A DNA stretch of 64,000 nucleotides from Brachyhypopomus gauderio (lineage: Eukaryota > Chordata > Actinopteri > Gymnotiformes > Hypopomidae): the NCBI RefSeq assembly GCF_052324685.1, contig NC_135225.1:2678950-2742949 (forward strand). The letters are read 5' to 3'. Numbering within the stretch: position 1 is the stretch's first letter; each line of letters begins with the position of its first letter. The notes under the pieces were generated by a model, which did no database searches, was not told the DNA's origin, and was given only the letters and a program-made list of their open reading frames with translations. A program made the position numbers and the translations under genes. Below are positions 35,699 to 49,100 of this stretch, one piece after another.

Positions 35699-38600
35699 CT
35701 GAGAGTGAGCGGGAAAGACATTATTACCAGCAATCACCATTGAAATCTAGCGTCAGTCAAGACAGTAAAGATTCTCTGAGATTATAATTAAAGAATACTG
35801 CTGTTTTTGTTAAAAACAATGATCACTTTTCTAGTATATTAGTATTAGTTCACTGCACATCGTATCAATTATATTCATACCTTCTTCTCAACTTCCTGGT
35901 CTGCATGGTGACCCCGTCCTGGATGAATGGTGGATTTAAGCTTTTCCAGCACGGAGCGACCTTCTGACCTCTTCTCATCTGGGGGCGTCAGCGGCTTCAC
36001 GGGGTGGGGACTGGAAACCCCAAGGAGGACATGAGGGAGATATGTGAGATCATTCATCTACACATCAGCATTTCTGGGTTTCATTATGTGCTTTCTCTCA
36101 GGAACAAAATCGGTGCACAGTGAGGAAACAGTGACACAGTCCCATGTCCCAAGTAACAGACAGTGGTACAGGTTAACCACAATGATTACTCAGAGTAGAA
36201 AACTTAACAATCCTTAAAAGAAACACACCCAAAGTTTAGCACTACCCCATAGTAATGGTGAACAAAACACACTTACACTTGTGTGTTGAGCTACGTGCAT
36301 GCTCAGAGCTTTGTTTCAGTGTCTCTATTTAAAGATGTGAAGTTAGAAAGTGTTAACCTACTAATTGAAGTCCACCCACCACACTACCGCTGTGGCAACC
36401 ACAATAAAATGAGTAGGCATTTTTAAGAGTGTGTCGACGGAGATATCACAACACACGCAAACACCAAAACAGGATTTCAAATTAATGATTGGAAATGAAA
36501 GATGAGAAGTGTGTGAAAAAAGAAAAACACAGTGAACCCAGTAATACAGACATAGGATATTCCCCAAAACACACGAAATATAACACCATAACCGGCAGAT
36601 GTTAAACAGGCATTTATGATGACAGATCGCAGGCTTTACAATTTATATCAGTTAAGGAGGAGTTCTAATTGAAAGCCTGAGAAAGAAGGTGGGAGAGGGA
36701 TTAAGATTGGAACACAGCATTAGTAGTGGAACTGTTACGTGCTCTCAAAACGAATCAAAGAAATCAAGACCAGTGTCTGATGACATGGCATAATTTCAAA
36801 GATGTCTGCCCTGAAAACACATACAAGTTCCATCCACTGTGATTCAAAATTGTCACAATTTGCGGAAGGTTTGAGAAGAGCAAGCTTTAAGCAGATTTGC
36901 ACATTCACAGATGCCGGGAATGTAAAAATGAGTAGGACTGCATCACTCAACGGTTAAATGCCAGTTCAAAGGTCATCCACTTGACCTCACCTGGTAGGAT
37001 GCTCGGATACCTGCTGCGATTCTTTGGAATAAGGATGAGGCTGTATATGGGGAGGGGGAGCAGAATCTGGTACAGTGTTTAGCAATGAATTTGCTGGAGC
37101 AGAGCTCATAATGGTGGAGCTAAACAGAGCCAGACCACCAGTGTCTACTGCTTCATGTGGCGTGGAAAAGGCTAAAGGTGAGATGTCAAGCAAAGAGAAG
37201 GGAGACTTCAGGTTAAATTCATTCCCTGGGGGCAGCTGTTCTGGGCCTGAAGGCTCAGTGAGAGGCTGGACTGTAGAGGGCCACAGTCTGCTGCTGTCCC
37301 AGTTGGTTCTCGCTGGGTTAGGCACGGCTGCAGACATTGCTGTTTGTGCTTTAATTCCTCTGTCTGAAGTCTCAGTAGGATCAGGACACGATTTGGTATT
37401 TATGTACGTCTCCACGGGCAGAGTGTGTGTGAAGGGGTTTGAGTCAACAGTGTGTGTCTCAACATGATGGGGTGCAAAAATATTCTCCTTGAACAAATCT
37501 GTAATAACTACAGCTTGGGTAATCCTGGAGGTTGGTTCCGACACAAAATCAGGATCACTTGTATTCTTAGTAGGCTGGTACAAATCTTGCCATGTTGCCA
37601 TGGTTGACGCATGTAGCTGAACATTGTCTGCTGGACGAGGCTCCGATTGGTTGCTCTCATTATCCACTGGGCATATTTGAGGCTCTAATTTTACAGTTTC
37701 TTTTTCTGGCCCTTCCATCACTTCTTGAAAGGCATCAACCTTTGACACAGTTTCCTCTTGCATGAAACCATCCATTAGCATCATGTCCACCAAAGGAAAT
37801 TTTAGCATTGCTTCATCTGAACTTGGAATCGCCCGATTTGTGGGGTCACTTTTTATCAGCAGTCCAGATTTTGGCAGGAAGGCACAAAATGGATCTGTTG
37901 TAAGGGCAGGAGGAAAAGCATCCAAGTTTGATCCATCTTCAGTGATGGATCCTTTCAGTTGAGGCTCTGCTTTATCTGCTGTAGTACCGTCATTTGGTTT
38001 GAAGTTGCTTAGCCCTGTCTGTAAGGACTTTGGAGCCAGGATGTCATGATCTCTGCCTAGCAAGTCAAATGTGATTATAGTAGAAGGTTCCAGGGTATTA
38101 TCTGAGCCCAGATCTTTACAGTATGGCACAGACACCCCGTGAGGTTTGGCAGACTTAACGGTGTCAATATCTGTTACAATTTGGTCAGAGCTCTCATTCA
38201 TCATAAACTCTAAAGAATCAAAAGATGAACAGCTATTTGTTGAGGCCTCAGGACTCAAAGCAAAAAGTGATAATTCACTACATGGTGCATTACTCTGGGA
38301 TAGAACTTGGGACAGGTCTGTTTCTGAAACTGCAATGGCTTTGTCCTTATTCATGGAACACCCTGACAGTGCATCGGAATGACTGGCTAGTGCATTCAGT
38401 TCAGAGAACCCTATGCTTGAATTCTGAAGTAAGGATGAGCCAGAGTGAGTTTTAGGAGCTTCCTGACAAACAAAAGTATTGAGGTCTTTCTTACAAATGT
38501 TTGAGGATAAATAATTAGCTTTACTTACTTGAGGCTGAGCATGTGTATTAGAGTTTAAAGCGCCTATCATCAACGTGTCTGATGGAGAAGGGTTAACTAC

Positions 38601-41600
38601 ACTTACTATAGAATCATCCATATTTGACACTGGTATGCCACCCTCAGGACCTGTGTCTGTTTGGTCAGTTGATTTGATTTGGTTAGCAGGGACAGTAGTA
38701 ATCTTCTGAGTGTCTGTCTTTAAATCTTTTGAAGCTTTCAGCCTATCATCAATAAAGTCATCCCACTCTGTACAACTCTCAGAGTGAGAAAGACTGGGAC
38801 GCACACATCCTTCACCAGTTCCCTCAACTGCCTCAGATATCGTGGCCATTTTTAATGCTTCTTCCACTGGGGATCCCTTTGTACTTCCAGCCTCTACAAA
38901 ATCCACAAAAGGGTTGGAGTTGCTTTCAAGGGAGGGAGGTGCTTCAGGTTGGCTGTTGGATTGGTTAAAGAAAGAAATACTGGGACTTGCACATCCTTCA
39001 CCAGATCCGTCAACTGCCTCAGATATTGTGGCCATTTGCAATTCTTCATCCACTGGGGATCCCTTTGTTTTTCCAGCCTCGACTACATCCACAAATGGGG
39101 TGGGATTACTTTCAAGGGAGGGAGGTGCTTCAGGTTGGCTGTGGGATTGGTTAAAGAACGAAATACTGGGGCTTGCACATTCTTCACCCAATACCTCAAC
39201 TGCCTCAAATATTGTGGGCATTTTTAATGCTTCTTCCACTGGGGACCCCTTCGTAGTTCCAGCCTCTACTAAATCCACAAATGGGGTGGGATTGCTTTCA
39301 AGGGAGGGAGGTGCTTCAGGTTGGCTGTGGGATTGGTTAAAGAAATAAATACTGGGGCTTGCACATCCTTCATCAGATCCCTCAACTGCCTCAGATATCG
39401 TGGCCATTTTTAATGCTTCTTCCACTGGGGATCCCTTTGTACTTCCAGCCTCTACAAAATCCACAAAAGGGTTGGAGTTGCTTTCAAGGGAGGGAGGTGC
39501 TTCAGGTTGGCTGTTGGATTGGTTAAAGAAAGAAATACTGGGACTTGCACATCCTTCACCAGATCCGTCAACTGCCTCAGATATTGTGGCCATTTGCAAT
39601 TCTTCATCCACTGGGGATCCCTTTGTTTTTCCAGCCTCGACTACATCCACAAATGGGGTGGGATTACTTTCAAGGGAGGGAGGTGCTTCAGGTTGGCTGT
39701 GGGATTGGTTAAAGAACGAAATACTGGGGCTTGCACATTCTTCACCCAATACCTCAACTGCCTCAAATATTGTGGGCATTTTTAATGCTTCTTCCACTGG
39801 GGACCCCTTCGTAGTTCCAGCCTCTACTAAATCCACAAATGGGGTGGGATTGCTTTCAAGGGAGGGAGGTGCTTCAGGTTGGCTGTGGGATTGGTTAAAG
39901 AAATAAATACTGGGGCTTGCACATCCTTCATCAGATCCCTCAACTGCCTCAGATATCGTGGCCATTTTTAATGCTTCTTCCACTGGGGATCCCTTTGTAC
40001 TTCCAGCCTCTACAAAATCCACAAAAGGGTTGGAGTTGCTTTCAAGGGAGGGAGGTGCTTCAGGTTGGCTGTTGGATTGGTTAAAGAAAGAAATACTGGG
40101 ACTTGCACATCCTTCACCAGATCCGTCAACTGCCTCAGATATTGTGGCCATTTGCAATTCTTCATCCACTGGGGATCCCTTTGTTTTTCCAGCCTCGACT
40201 ACATCCACAAATGGGGTGGGATTACTTTCAAGGGAGGGAGGTGCTTCAGGTTGACTGTGGGATTGGTTAAATAACGAAATACTGGGGCTTGCACATTCTT
40301 CACCCAATACCTCAACTGCCTCAAATATTGTGGGCATTTTTAATGCTTCTTCCACTGGGGACCCCTTCGTAGTTCCAGCCTCTACTAAATCCACAAATGG
40401 GGTGGGATTGCTTTCAAGGGAGGGAGGTGCTTCAGGTTGGCTGTGGGATTGGTTAAAGAAATAAATATTGGGGCTTGCACATCCTTCATCAGATCCCTCA
40501 ACTGCCTCAGATATTGTGGCCATTTTTAATGCTTCTTCTACTGGGGACCTCTTCGTGGTTCCAGCCTCTAATACATCCACAAAAGGGGTGGAATTGCTTT
40601 CAATGGAGGGAGGAGCTTCAGGTTGGTTGTGGGATTGGCTGAAGAAAGAAATACTGGGGCTTGCACATCCTTCATCAGTTCCCTCAACTGCCTCAAATAT
40701 CATGGCCATTTTTAATGCTTCTTCCACTGGGGATCCCTTTGTACTTTCAGCCTCGACTAAATCCACAAATGGGATGGGATTACTTTCAACGGAGGGAGGA
40801 GCTTCAGGTTGGCTGTGGGATTGGTTAAAGAAAGAAATACTGGGGCTTGCACATCCTTCATCAGATCCCTCAACTGCCTCAGATATTGTGGCCATTTTTA
40901 ATGCTTCTTCCACTGGGGATCCCTTCATAGTTCCAGCCTCTACTAAATCCTCAAGAGGGGTGGAGTTGCTTTCAAGGGAGGGAGGAGCTTCAGGTTGGCT
41001 GTGGGATTGGCTGAAGAAAGAAATACTGGGGCTTGCACATCCTTCACCCGATACCTCAACTGCCTCAGATATTGTGGCCATTTGCAATGCTTCTTCCACT
41101 GGGGATCCCTTTGTACTTCCAGCCTCGACTAAATCCACAAATGGGGTGGAGTTACTTTCAAGGGAGGGAGGAGCTTCAGGTTTGGTGTGGGATTGGCTGA
41201 AGAAAGAAATACTGGGGCTTGCACATCCTTCACCCGATACCTCAACTGCATCAGATATTGTGGCCATTTGCAATTCTTCATCCACTGGGGATCTCTTTGT
41301 ACTTCCAGCCTCGACTAAATCCACAAATGGGGTGGAGTTACTTTCAAGGGAGGGAGGAGCTTCAGGTTTGGTGTGGGATTGGCTGAAGAAAGAAATACTG
41401 GGGCTTGCACATCCTTCACCCGATACCTCAACTGCCTCAGATATTGTGGCCATTTGCAATTCTTCATCCACTGGGGATCTCTTTGTACTTCCAGCCTCTA
41501 CTAAATCCACAAATGGGGTGGGATTACTTTCAAGGGAGGGAGGTGCTTCAGGTTGGCTGTTGGATTGGTTAAAGAAAGAAATACTGGGGCTTGCACATCC

Positions 41601-44600
41601 TTCATCAGATCCCTCAACTGCCTCAAATATTGTGGCCATTTTTAATGCTTCTTCCACTGGGGATCCCTTTGTATTTCCAGCCTCTACTAAATCCACAAAT
41701 GGGGTGGGATTACTTTCAAGGAAGGGAGGTGCTTCAGGTTGGCTGATGGATTGGTTAAAGAAAGAAATACTGGGGCTTGCACATCCTTCACCAGATACCT
41801 CAACTGCCTCAAATATTGTGGCCATTTTTAATGCTTCTTCCACTGGGGATCCCTTTGTATTTCCAGCCTCTACCAAATCCACAAGAGGGGTGGGATTACT
41901 TTCAAGGGAGGGAGGAGCTTCAAGTTGGCTGTGGGATGGGCTAAACAAAGAAGGCAAAGCAACAGTATGCAGCTCCTGGAAAAAAGGATTCTGCTGAAGA
42001 TTTGAGAGGAAAGGATTGGCATGAGAGCGGAACAGGGGTGAAGTAAATGGGTTAGGCTCTTGGTCTGCCATGGCAATGGGGGTCAGGGATTGAAGGGTAA
42101 TGGTTGTGAAGTCTGTTTGATGAGACACCAACTGGCTGTGAAAGGAAAGCACACACCGTCCACATCATTAGTCACACCATCTCTCCCAACAGTTTAGCTC
42201 TTACACATTATATAGTGACCTCCAAAAATAAACATTCTTGGAAAAATGTTTTTTATTGCTTACCCGTTTGATCTTTAATTCAAAATATTACACAAAACCT
42301 TAACCTTTACAAAAAGAACAATGCTCGAAAGGAACGTGTTATATCTCATCATGGATTTTCACAAATCCATGTGTGCCAGTTTAATATTCCTTTTTAATGC
42401 AGTCATGTTTTGACTACAGGTATTTGTAATCCATGAGACCATGTACCTTAAGTTGACCAGGGCCTTTGGAAGAAAAACAGCCCCACAACATCACAGATCC
42501 ACTACCATACTTCACAGGAGATAACTGCTGGTTATGAAGGGAAGACCATTTATAATTTGGGAGATGTTCTGACCCCAAGATCTCATGTCTCATGATCCTA
42601 TGATTCTTTAGCCCCTCACATCTTCATCCTCGCTGTGTGGGGACAATACATTTACATTCTTCCAGACATTCTTAATTTTAAATTGCTTTCATTGCTTTAA
42701 ACATATTAATTATTGCCCTGTGTGACAGAGACCATCACTCCTCAAAAGAGAGGGTGATGTAATGGATACTGTAATTCAGGAAGATAAAATGGGTGCTGTG
42801 GTTACTGTGATAGAGAGCTGGCTCTTTGGTCTGGTGGTTGGGGCAAGTGTATACCACATGAAGAATCAGGGTTTGACCTGGGTATGGTTCTTTTCCTCAT
42901 CCATGGTCACAAATGGTGTCAGAATGAAGCCATCATGGGCGTACCCATCGGGAGCGTACACATTGGGAGTGTAACCATGGTTTATGCCCCTGCTCCAGAA
43001 ATGTCTAGGGGTGCCAACTAGGGGTGACCTGCAATAGTCGCTGTTTGGACTATTCGATTGGAGGACCCCTAGTCGACTTTGAACGTCATAGTCTAATGTA
43101 CCATTCTGACTACATGGGGGTGCCCAAGGATGCTGCTAAGCATTAGTTGGTATATGAAATGTCTTTGTTTTCGTTATATATAGCATTTTGTCAAATAAAA
43201 TCGTCCTAATTTCAGTTAATAAATATTTTTAAATGATGTGTGCGCATTAACAAAAGGTGTCTTCCTTACTACACATTAATAAATCACACCCTGCAGTTGC
43301 ACAATCCAAAGGAGCAGAGCTGAACATGCGAAAAAAAAAAAAAAAACAGTTCAGCCGTTTGTCGTTTCGGTCGTGTCGTATCGTCTCAGTGCGTATTGGC
43401 AAGTAGGCCTATAAACATTTTTTGTTGTTGTTCGTTTTTTAAACCCTGTTACTTGAACCTTTACTTATAATTGTTTATTCTGTTGTGTGGCAAATTGTTT
43501 TTATATTTTCAGGCAGGCATATTTTATTTAAAATATAAAAAACTGTCTGACAATGTTCGATATGCGCACTGACGGTGACTTTTTTTTTGTTAATGTTCTC
43601 TAATGTTTCTTTAAAAAATAAATAAGTAAATAAATAAAAGCAGAATAAAGCCAACCTACCATGTTTATTCATTTATCTGAGTGTTTTAGGTTTTTCCTTT
43701 GAAGTGGAAAAAAGTCCTGAATGAGAACGGAATCCCATTTAAGGCACTCTAGGAAAAAAAAAACCCTGATTCGACTTAGTCGACTAAAGGGGAAATCTGA
43801 CTAATCAGATTCGATTATGAAAATCCTTAGTTGAAGACACCTCTAGTGCCAACATTTGTGGTACACAGAGCTGAGAAATCCAATTAACTCCAAGACTTAG
43901 CTTTTCAATTAAATGTAATTTAAAAGGATTGCTTTTTGTTAATATTTTGATGGTAATACTTAGGTTCAATAGCATACGCAAAAAATAATGTTTTCTAAAA
44001 CATTTGTGTTTACTGTGATTCTCGTGTAATGTATTCTTCTAGGGCAATGGCAATGTTTCAAAAGACAACTCAGTCTCAATACTACAGGAAACTTCACTTC
44101 TGACCACCATTTAAACAAATGTGAATGTACACATAGATTCACTACACCGGCACATACTTTGACATTAAAATCTTAAGCAAAGTGTAGAGTACAGAGTTCA
44201 GGTTGGAATCCAGAAGATTAATGAGCCATTTTATGATGGTGGTAAGAAAAAAAAACTTTTGATCGTATTTCCCTTAAGCATTCTAAACTAATGAACTTTA
44301 AGCTCCCCTGTGTTAGCTTCTTAATATAAAAATTAATGCTGCAATGCTATAATTACAATGGCACCAATTCCTTTATAAACTGACATATTTGGACACCAAT
44401 TAAAAAAAAAGTTTTATAATGGTTTTGCTTCACATGAAGTAGAAACTATAAATGCAAAGTAAAAGCAGCATTAAAATCAACACATGCTTTCAATGAATTA
44501 ATTGGTGGTACCATGTGAATCACGAGTTACTGTAGCATTACATGTCTCGATCTTGAGAAGATAATCATGGTAAAATACTGCACTAATCATGATGCCTAAT

Positions 44601-46125
44601 AACTAGGCATATAATTACATTCACCACTCACCTTATTAGAAACATGTTACATGCACTTTAAAGGTGTAAAATTAGTGTCTGTAGCCCATCTGTTGGTATC
44701 CATAAAACTGTGTTAATACTTCAACAGCTCATCATCAAGGTTCCTTGTCTAACTACAGGACTGCTGTCTACTACATGTGTTTTGGTGAGACAAGCTCACA
44801 TTCCATAAGTCACAATAACAATGTAAAAGCTCTCACAACAATGCTGTGCCTGATGTCCTTACAGCAACCCCACAAGCACTACCATGACACAGCCATATTA
44901 ATGGTAATGTGTTAAGAAAGGTGAGCCTCCCACACCCTCTCATTAGCAGTTCAAAAAGAGACAAGCGATGAGGGCTGTATGAAGAATCGTCGTTCATTGA
45001 ACCTGATGGGCTATACGGTGTAACAACATTTATGTGCGTAATAAGATGACCAGTGAATGCTTGAAATAAAGTGAGCAGCATGTTTCAACGTTGTACATTG
45101 TAATATACATGATGTGTTTGAAAAATTGAGAAACACCAAAGAAACAAACATAGCAGGTTAAGGGTGTGGACATGACATACCTGGCCTATGTTTGTTACTA
45201 ATAAAAGATCAAATGATTATGGCTATGATTATGGTTAATGATTTTGTTGTCTGGAGCATTAGATGGAATACAGATAACATTATTATTTTATATTTGTATT
45301 AATATTATGCACATCAAATTAATAATGAAATGGTTTTTAAGCACCTTTATCAAACCTAAAGTCATTGTAGAAGCCAAAATATATATATATTTGGTTTACA
45401 TTCCAATTAAATGTAGATTCTGAAAATGGATTGATCTGGTAGATTCTGAATATTTATGGTACCTCTCTTAGGTTTTAAAAACCTAATACTAAATATTTTA
45501 TGACCAAAGTCCATAAAAACACTATTCAAAACATGACAATACAACCATTTGTACACAGATTTGGGACACAGCATTGCACTACAGACTTTCAAAAATAGCT
45601 TCATGTTCTATCCCACTCTATGCTCACCCTGAGCATAAAAACCATGAGAACACCAAACATATCACTGAGACACCCCTTGGCCTCCCAAGAGGCCAATTAA
45701 TGTGTTTATATGCACAACAGTTTGCAAATGAATGACTAAAAACAATTCAAATTAAGCCTTTTCAGCAATACCGTGATGACACAAACTCTTATTTACATGG
45801 TAAAAAAAAAGTCCCATTACCTCAAAGCAGTATTAAATACACAGATTAATACTGGACGGAATTCTGTCAGGTTTACCTACGTTTTACTGAGAGTAAGGCA
45901 CTACTATGACTTAAGAAATCAGATCACAGTGTTCACATGACTCTTTACGCTGTCAGAATATTAGCCCAAGTCAGGTTAATAATAGAACATTATTGTGCAG
46001 GGAAGCGTTCTTCATGTTTTTGTTAAACATGTGTTAAACAGCATACACACCTAGGACCAGAACAACTAGTGCAACTGGTTAAGATCACCGAACAAGAACA
46101 TTATTTAAGACTTAAACATGCAAAT

Positions 46126-46172
<47 letters not shown>

Positions 46173-49100
46173 AAAAAATGTGTCCACAATATCTAAAGAC
46201 TAAAAAAGCTTGGAAAAGACACAGAGGAAGCAGAACGAGACAGAGAGAAAGAGAGAGGGAGAGAGAGAAAGAAGGAGCAGGAACTAAATACACTTTAACT
46301 CAGGTCTCTGGGGCAACACCCCTCTCTGCAATGCAGATCCTGAAACTACAGTCACAACAGAATTGATAGCACACACACACGGTCACCAACACACTTCTGC
46401 ACAATATTCGAGCTCTGCTTACTAATAAACAGATATGACTGCTTACCTCGGTTTACTGTACGTGTCTTTAGAGCTGAACCATCCTCTGTGTTTTCCTTCA
46501 GGAGGATTTTGGGCATGGCTTGTGTCTTCTTTGCCTGCCTCCGGCCCTTTGCCAGCAGATTCGACCCGCCCATGTGAGAACAAGCCCCGCCTCTTTTTAC
46601 TGTGCACCTCTGTCTCACTCACAGTAGTGGCCACTTCTACTGCGTCATCGGCCACAAACACCATGTGCTCCAACTCCGCAGCGATGGCGGCTTTCTCCTC
46701 TTCATCAGGTTTATCAAAGGACCAGCGGCGGCCGTCTAGAGGGCCCTCGTCTCGCTGCTCTTCCCCACGGCGAGAGAGGTTTTGCAGGGAGAGGGAGAGT
46801 GCTGAGCCTTTTTGCAGAACACCAACAGCAGGGAGCTGTTGCTCAGGCCTGCTGGGCTTAAACTCAGCCTTTGTTGGCTGGACCTGAGCTTCAGGCCCGG
46901 CAGGATGGTCAGGCGCTGAGGATTGAGCTCTTTGGGCCTCTGTTGGTTTGGCTTTCACTGGTGGGCTTGTCTGAGGCAGGGTTTTGGTTGGTTCTTGCTG
47001 GGTTTGCATTTGTGGCTTGGGTTGCTGTAGTACCAGTGATGGTGGCTGGTGAGTGAGGGGAGACGTTTCTACTGGATTCCCATTCACACAGACGGAGGGA
47101 AGAAGAATGGGGCCATCAGCACTGGTGGTTGCAGAAAGGGCTAGTGGGATGCCAACGTCACACGCTTCATCAAAAAACAGATGTTTGTCCGGGGAGACCT
47201 GCGGTGAGGGGGCTACTGTGTGCTCTAAGAAAAAGAGAGGGAATTAAATCATTTTGTAAAGAACTGAGCATTGCAGAGAGAGAGTCTGCATACTTCAACT
47301 TTGGTATTTGCAAAGGTAAAATAACAACTGTGTGACCACAAAACAGTAAAACTGGTGTATGGGTGGGTGAGCGAGGGTGCATGCAGTTGTGTGGGTGGGT
47401 AGATGTCTGCACAGGTTCGTGGGTGGGTGTGTGAGGTTGTGTGCGTGCGTGGGTGGATGTGTGAGGTTGCGTGTGTGGGTATGTGAGGTTGTGTGCGTGG
47501 GTGGGTGTGTGAGGTTGTGTGCGTGGGTGGGTGGGCGCGTTTGCGTGCGTACGTGGGTGGCAGCCTGAGGTTGCGTGTGTGCGTGAGTGGGTGGGTGAGG
47601 TTGCGTGTGTGAGGTTGTGTGCGTGCGTGGGTGCGTGCGCACCTGGGCTGTTATCTGCGGTCAGGTTGCTGCTGTTGCTGGGCGAGTTGGACAGGTCAGA
47701 CACCACAACACTGATGCCAGCGGTGGGGCTGAGACTCCCTCCTCTGGACGACGACTCGCTGCTCTCTGAGCACAGCGAGGAACTGGACCGCGTGTCCGAC
47801 GACTTCCTTAACCGCCCATGCAGGAAGTAACTCCTCATCTTGCTCCGTCTCATCTCGCCGCCTTCGTCATCCTCGTAGTCTTCCTCCCCGCCACCGTCAC
47901 TCGGCAGCCGGCCCCTGACGCGCGTCAGGGCCGCGTAGCCCCCGGGCACGATGGCCGAGGAAGACTCCTCGTCGTTGCTACGTTTGCGTGCGCGCATGCG
48001 TTCACGCAGCCGGATGAAGGCGGAGCGAGGCTTGTCCTTGATGCTGAGATCATACATGCTGGCCGTCAGGTTGTGGCGCGTGAACTGGACAGTCACCTGC
48101 AGCTCACCTCTCTCCTTCTCCTTCTTACCTGTCTTAGAGTGAAGCCTGTACCACCTGGGGAGGACGACACGCAGGTGAGTATATACGTGTGTTTGTGAAC
48201 CACCTAAACATGGTCATTGTTTTCAAAAAGATTTTGAGAATTTGTAAAGCAGACCTTCAAAATAGGGACACACAAATTAATTCAACTAAAGTTTTCTCTG
48301 CCAAGTGCAAAAGTTTGTGAACTTAATCAGCAGCTCGTGGGACTTCCATTTGCAGCCATTACATCAACCAAACGTCTTCTGTAACCACAAACGAGTGTCT
48401 CATCTGCTTTTGGGGATTTTTGCCCACTCATTCATGCAGAACTTCGCCAGGTGAGAGATGTTAGAGGAACATCTGGCATGTACCACCCACTTCACATCTT
48501 GCCACATTTCTATGGGATTGAGGTCTGGACTTGACTTCTCTTTTGTTCATTCACTGCATATTTTTAACTGACAAATTATTAACGTCTATTTTTGAAAGCA
48601 TTTTTACGTTGCAGCTTGTTGGTATGAAGAATTGTTATTTAAGTAATCAAATAATTTATTTTAATTACAAAAAGTGAAGCCATTGCATTCTCCTTCACCT
48701 GCAGAATGATTGTATGGATATATTCAGGCCTGCACAGAAATGATTATTTTTCCAGATATTAAGGATATTATGACAATTCTTTACTCAGAAACTATGAAAA
48801 CACTTTCACTACGAGTCTTATTGACAGTAACACAATAACGTGATTTCTGCATCCACATTGTTTCAACATCAGCACTCAGTGAGGGGGCTTGGTAATGTAG
48901 TAATATAGATACTGTATGTATCGCATGTCCTGATAATGCCCACAGGAATGGTGGTATTATACTTTTGCTACATCACCCTCATGTACCTCATTTGTCTGTT
49001 TGGTCAAAGGTTCACCTGCCTGGCCATTCCAATAAAACATGACCTTAAACATGCTCCTTACAGCTCTTTAAAGGTCTTTACAGCTCTTTACAGCTTTTAC

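Larger units (their letters stand above)
42136..46446 (-). other. rab11fip5 intron 3 with several transposon relics
   Basis: Contains a Tc1/mariner-like relic (42,227-42,620), a hAT element (43,019-43,845) and a (CA)n run (46,127-46,171). The remainder is AT-rich and without exons. Confidence 0.6.

Noticed and set aside
40468..41997. 509-aa open frame on + through the repeat array
   Set aside because: It is the antisense of rab11fip5 exon 4. A 186-bp unit keeps any frame open that lacks a stop in one unit, and it has no splice or start context of its own. The shorter + frames at 38,842-40,274 are the same effect.
47295..47642. Thr/His/Pro-rich - frame adjoining rab11fip5 exon 2
   Set aside because: It is the translated intron minisatellite. 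The exon ends at 47,643 with a donor whose phase fits exon 3.
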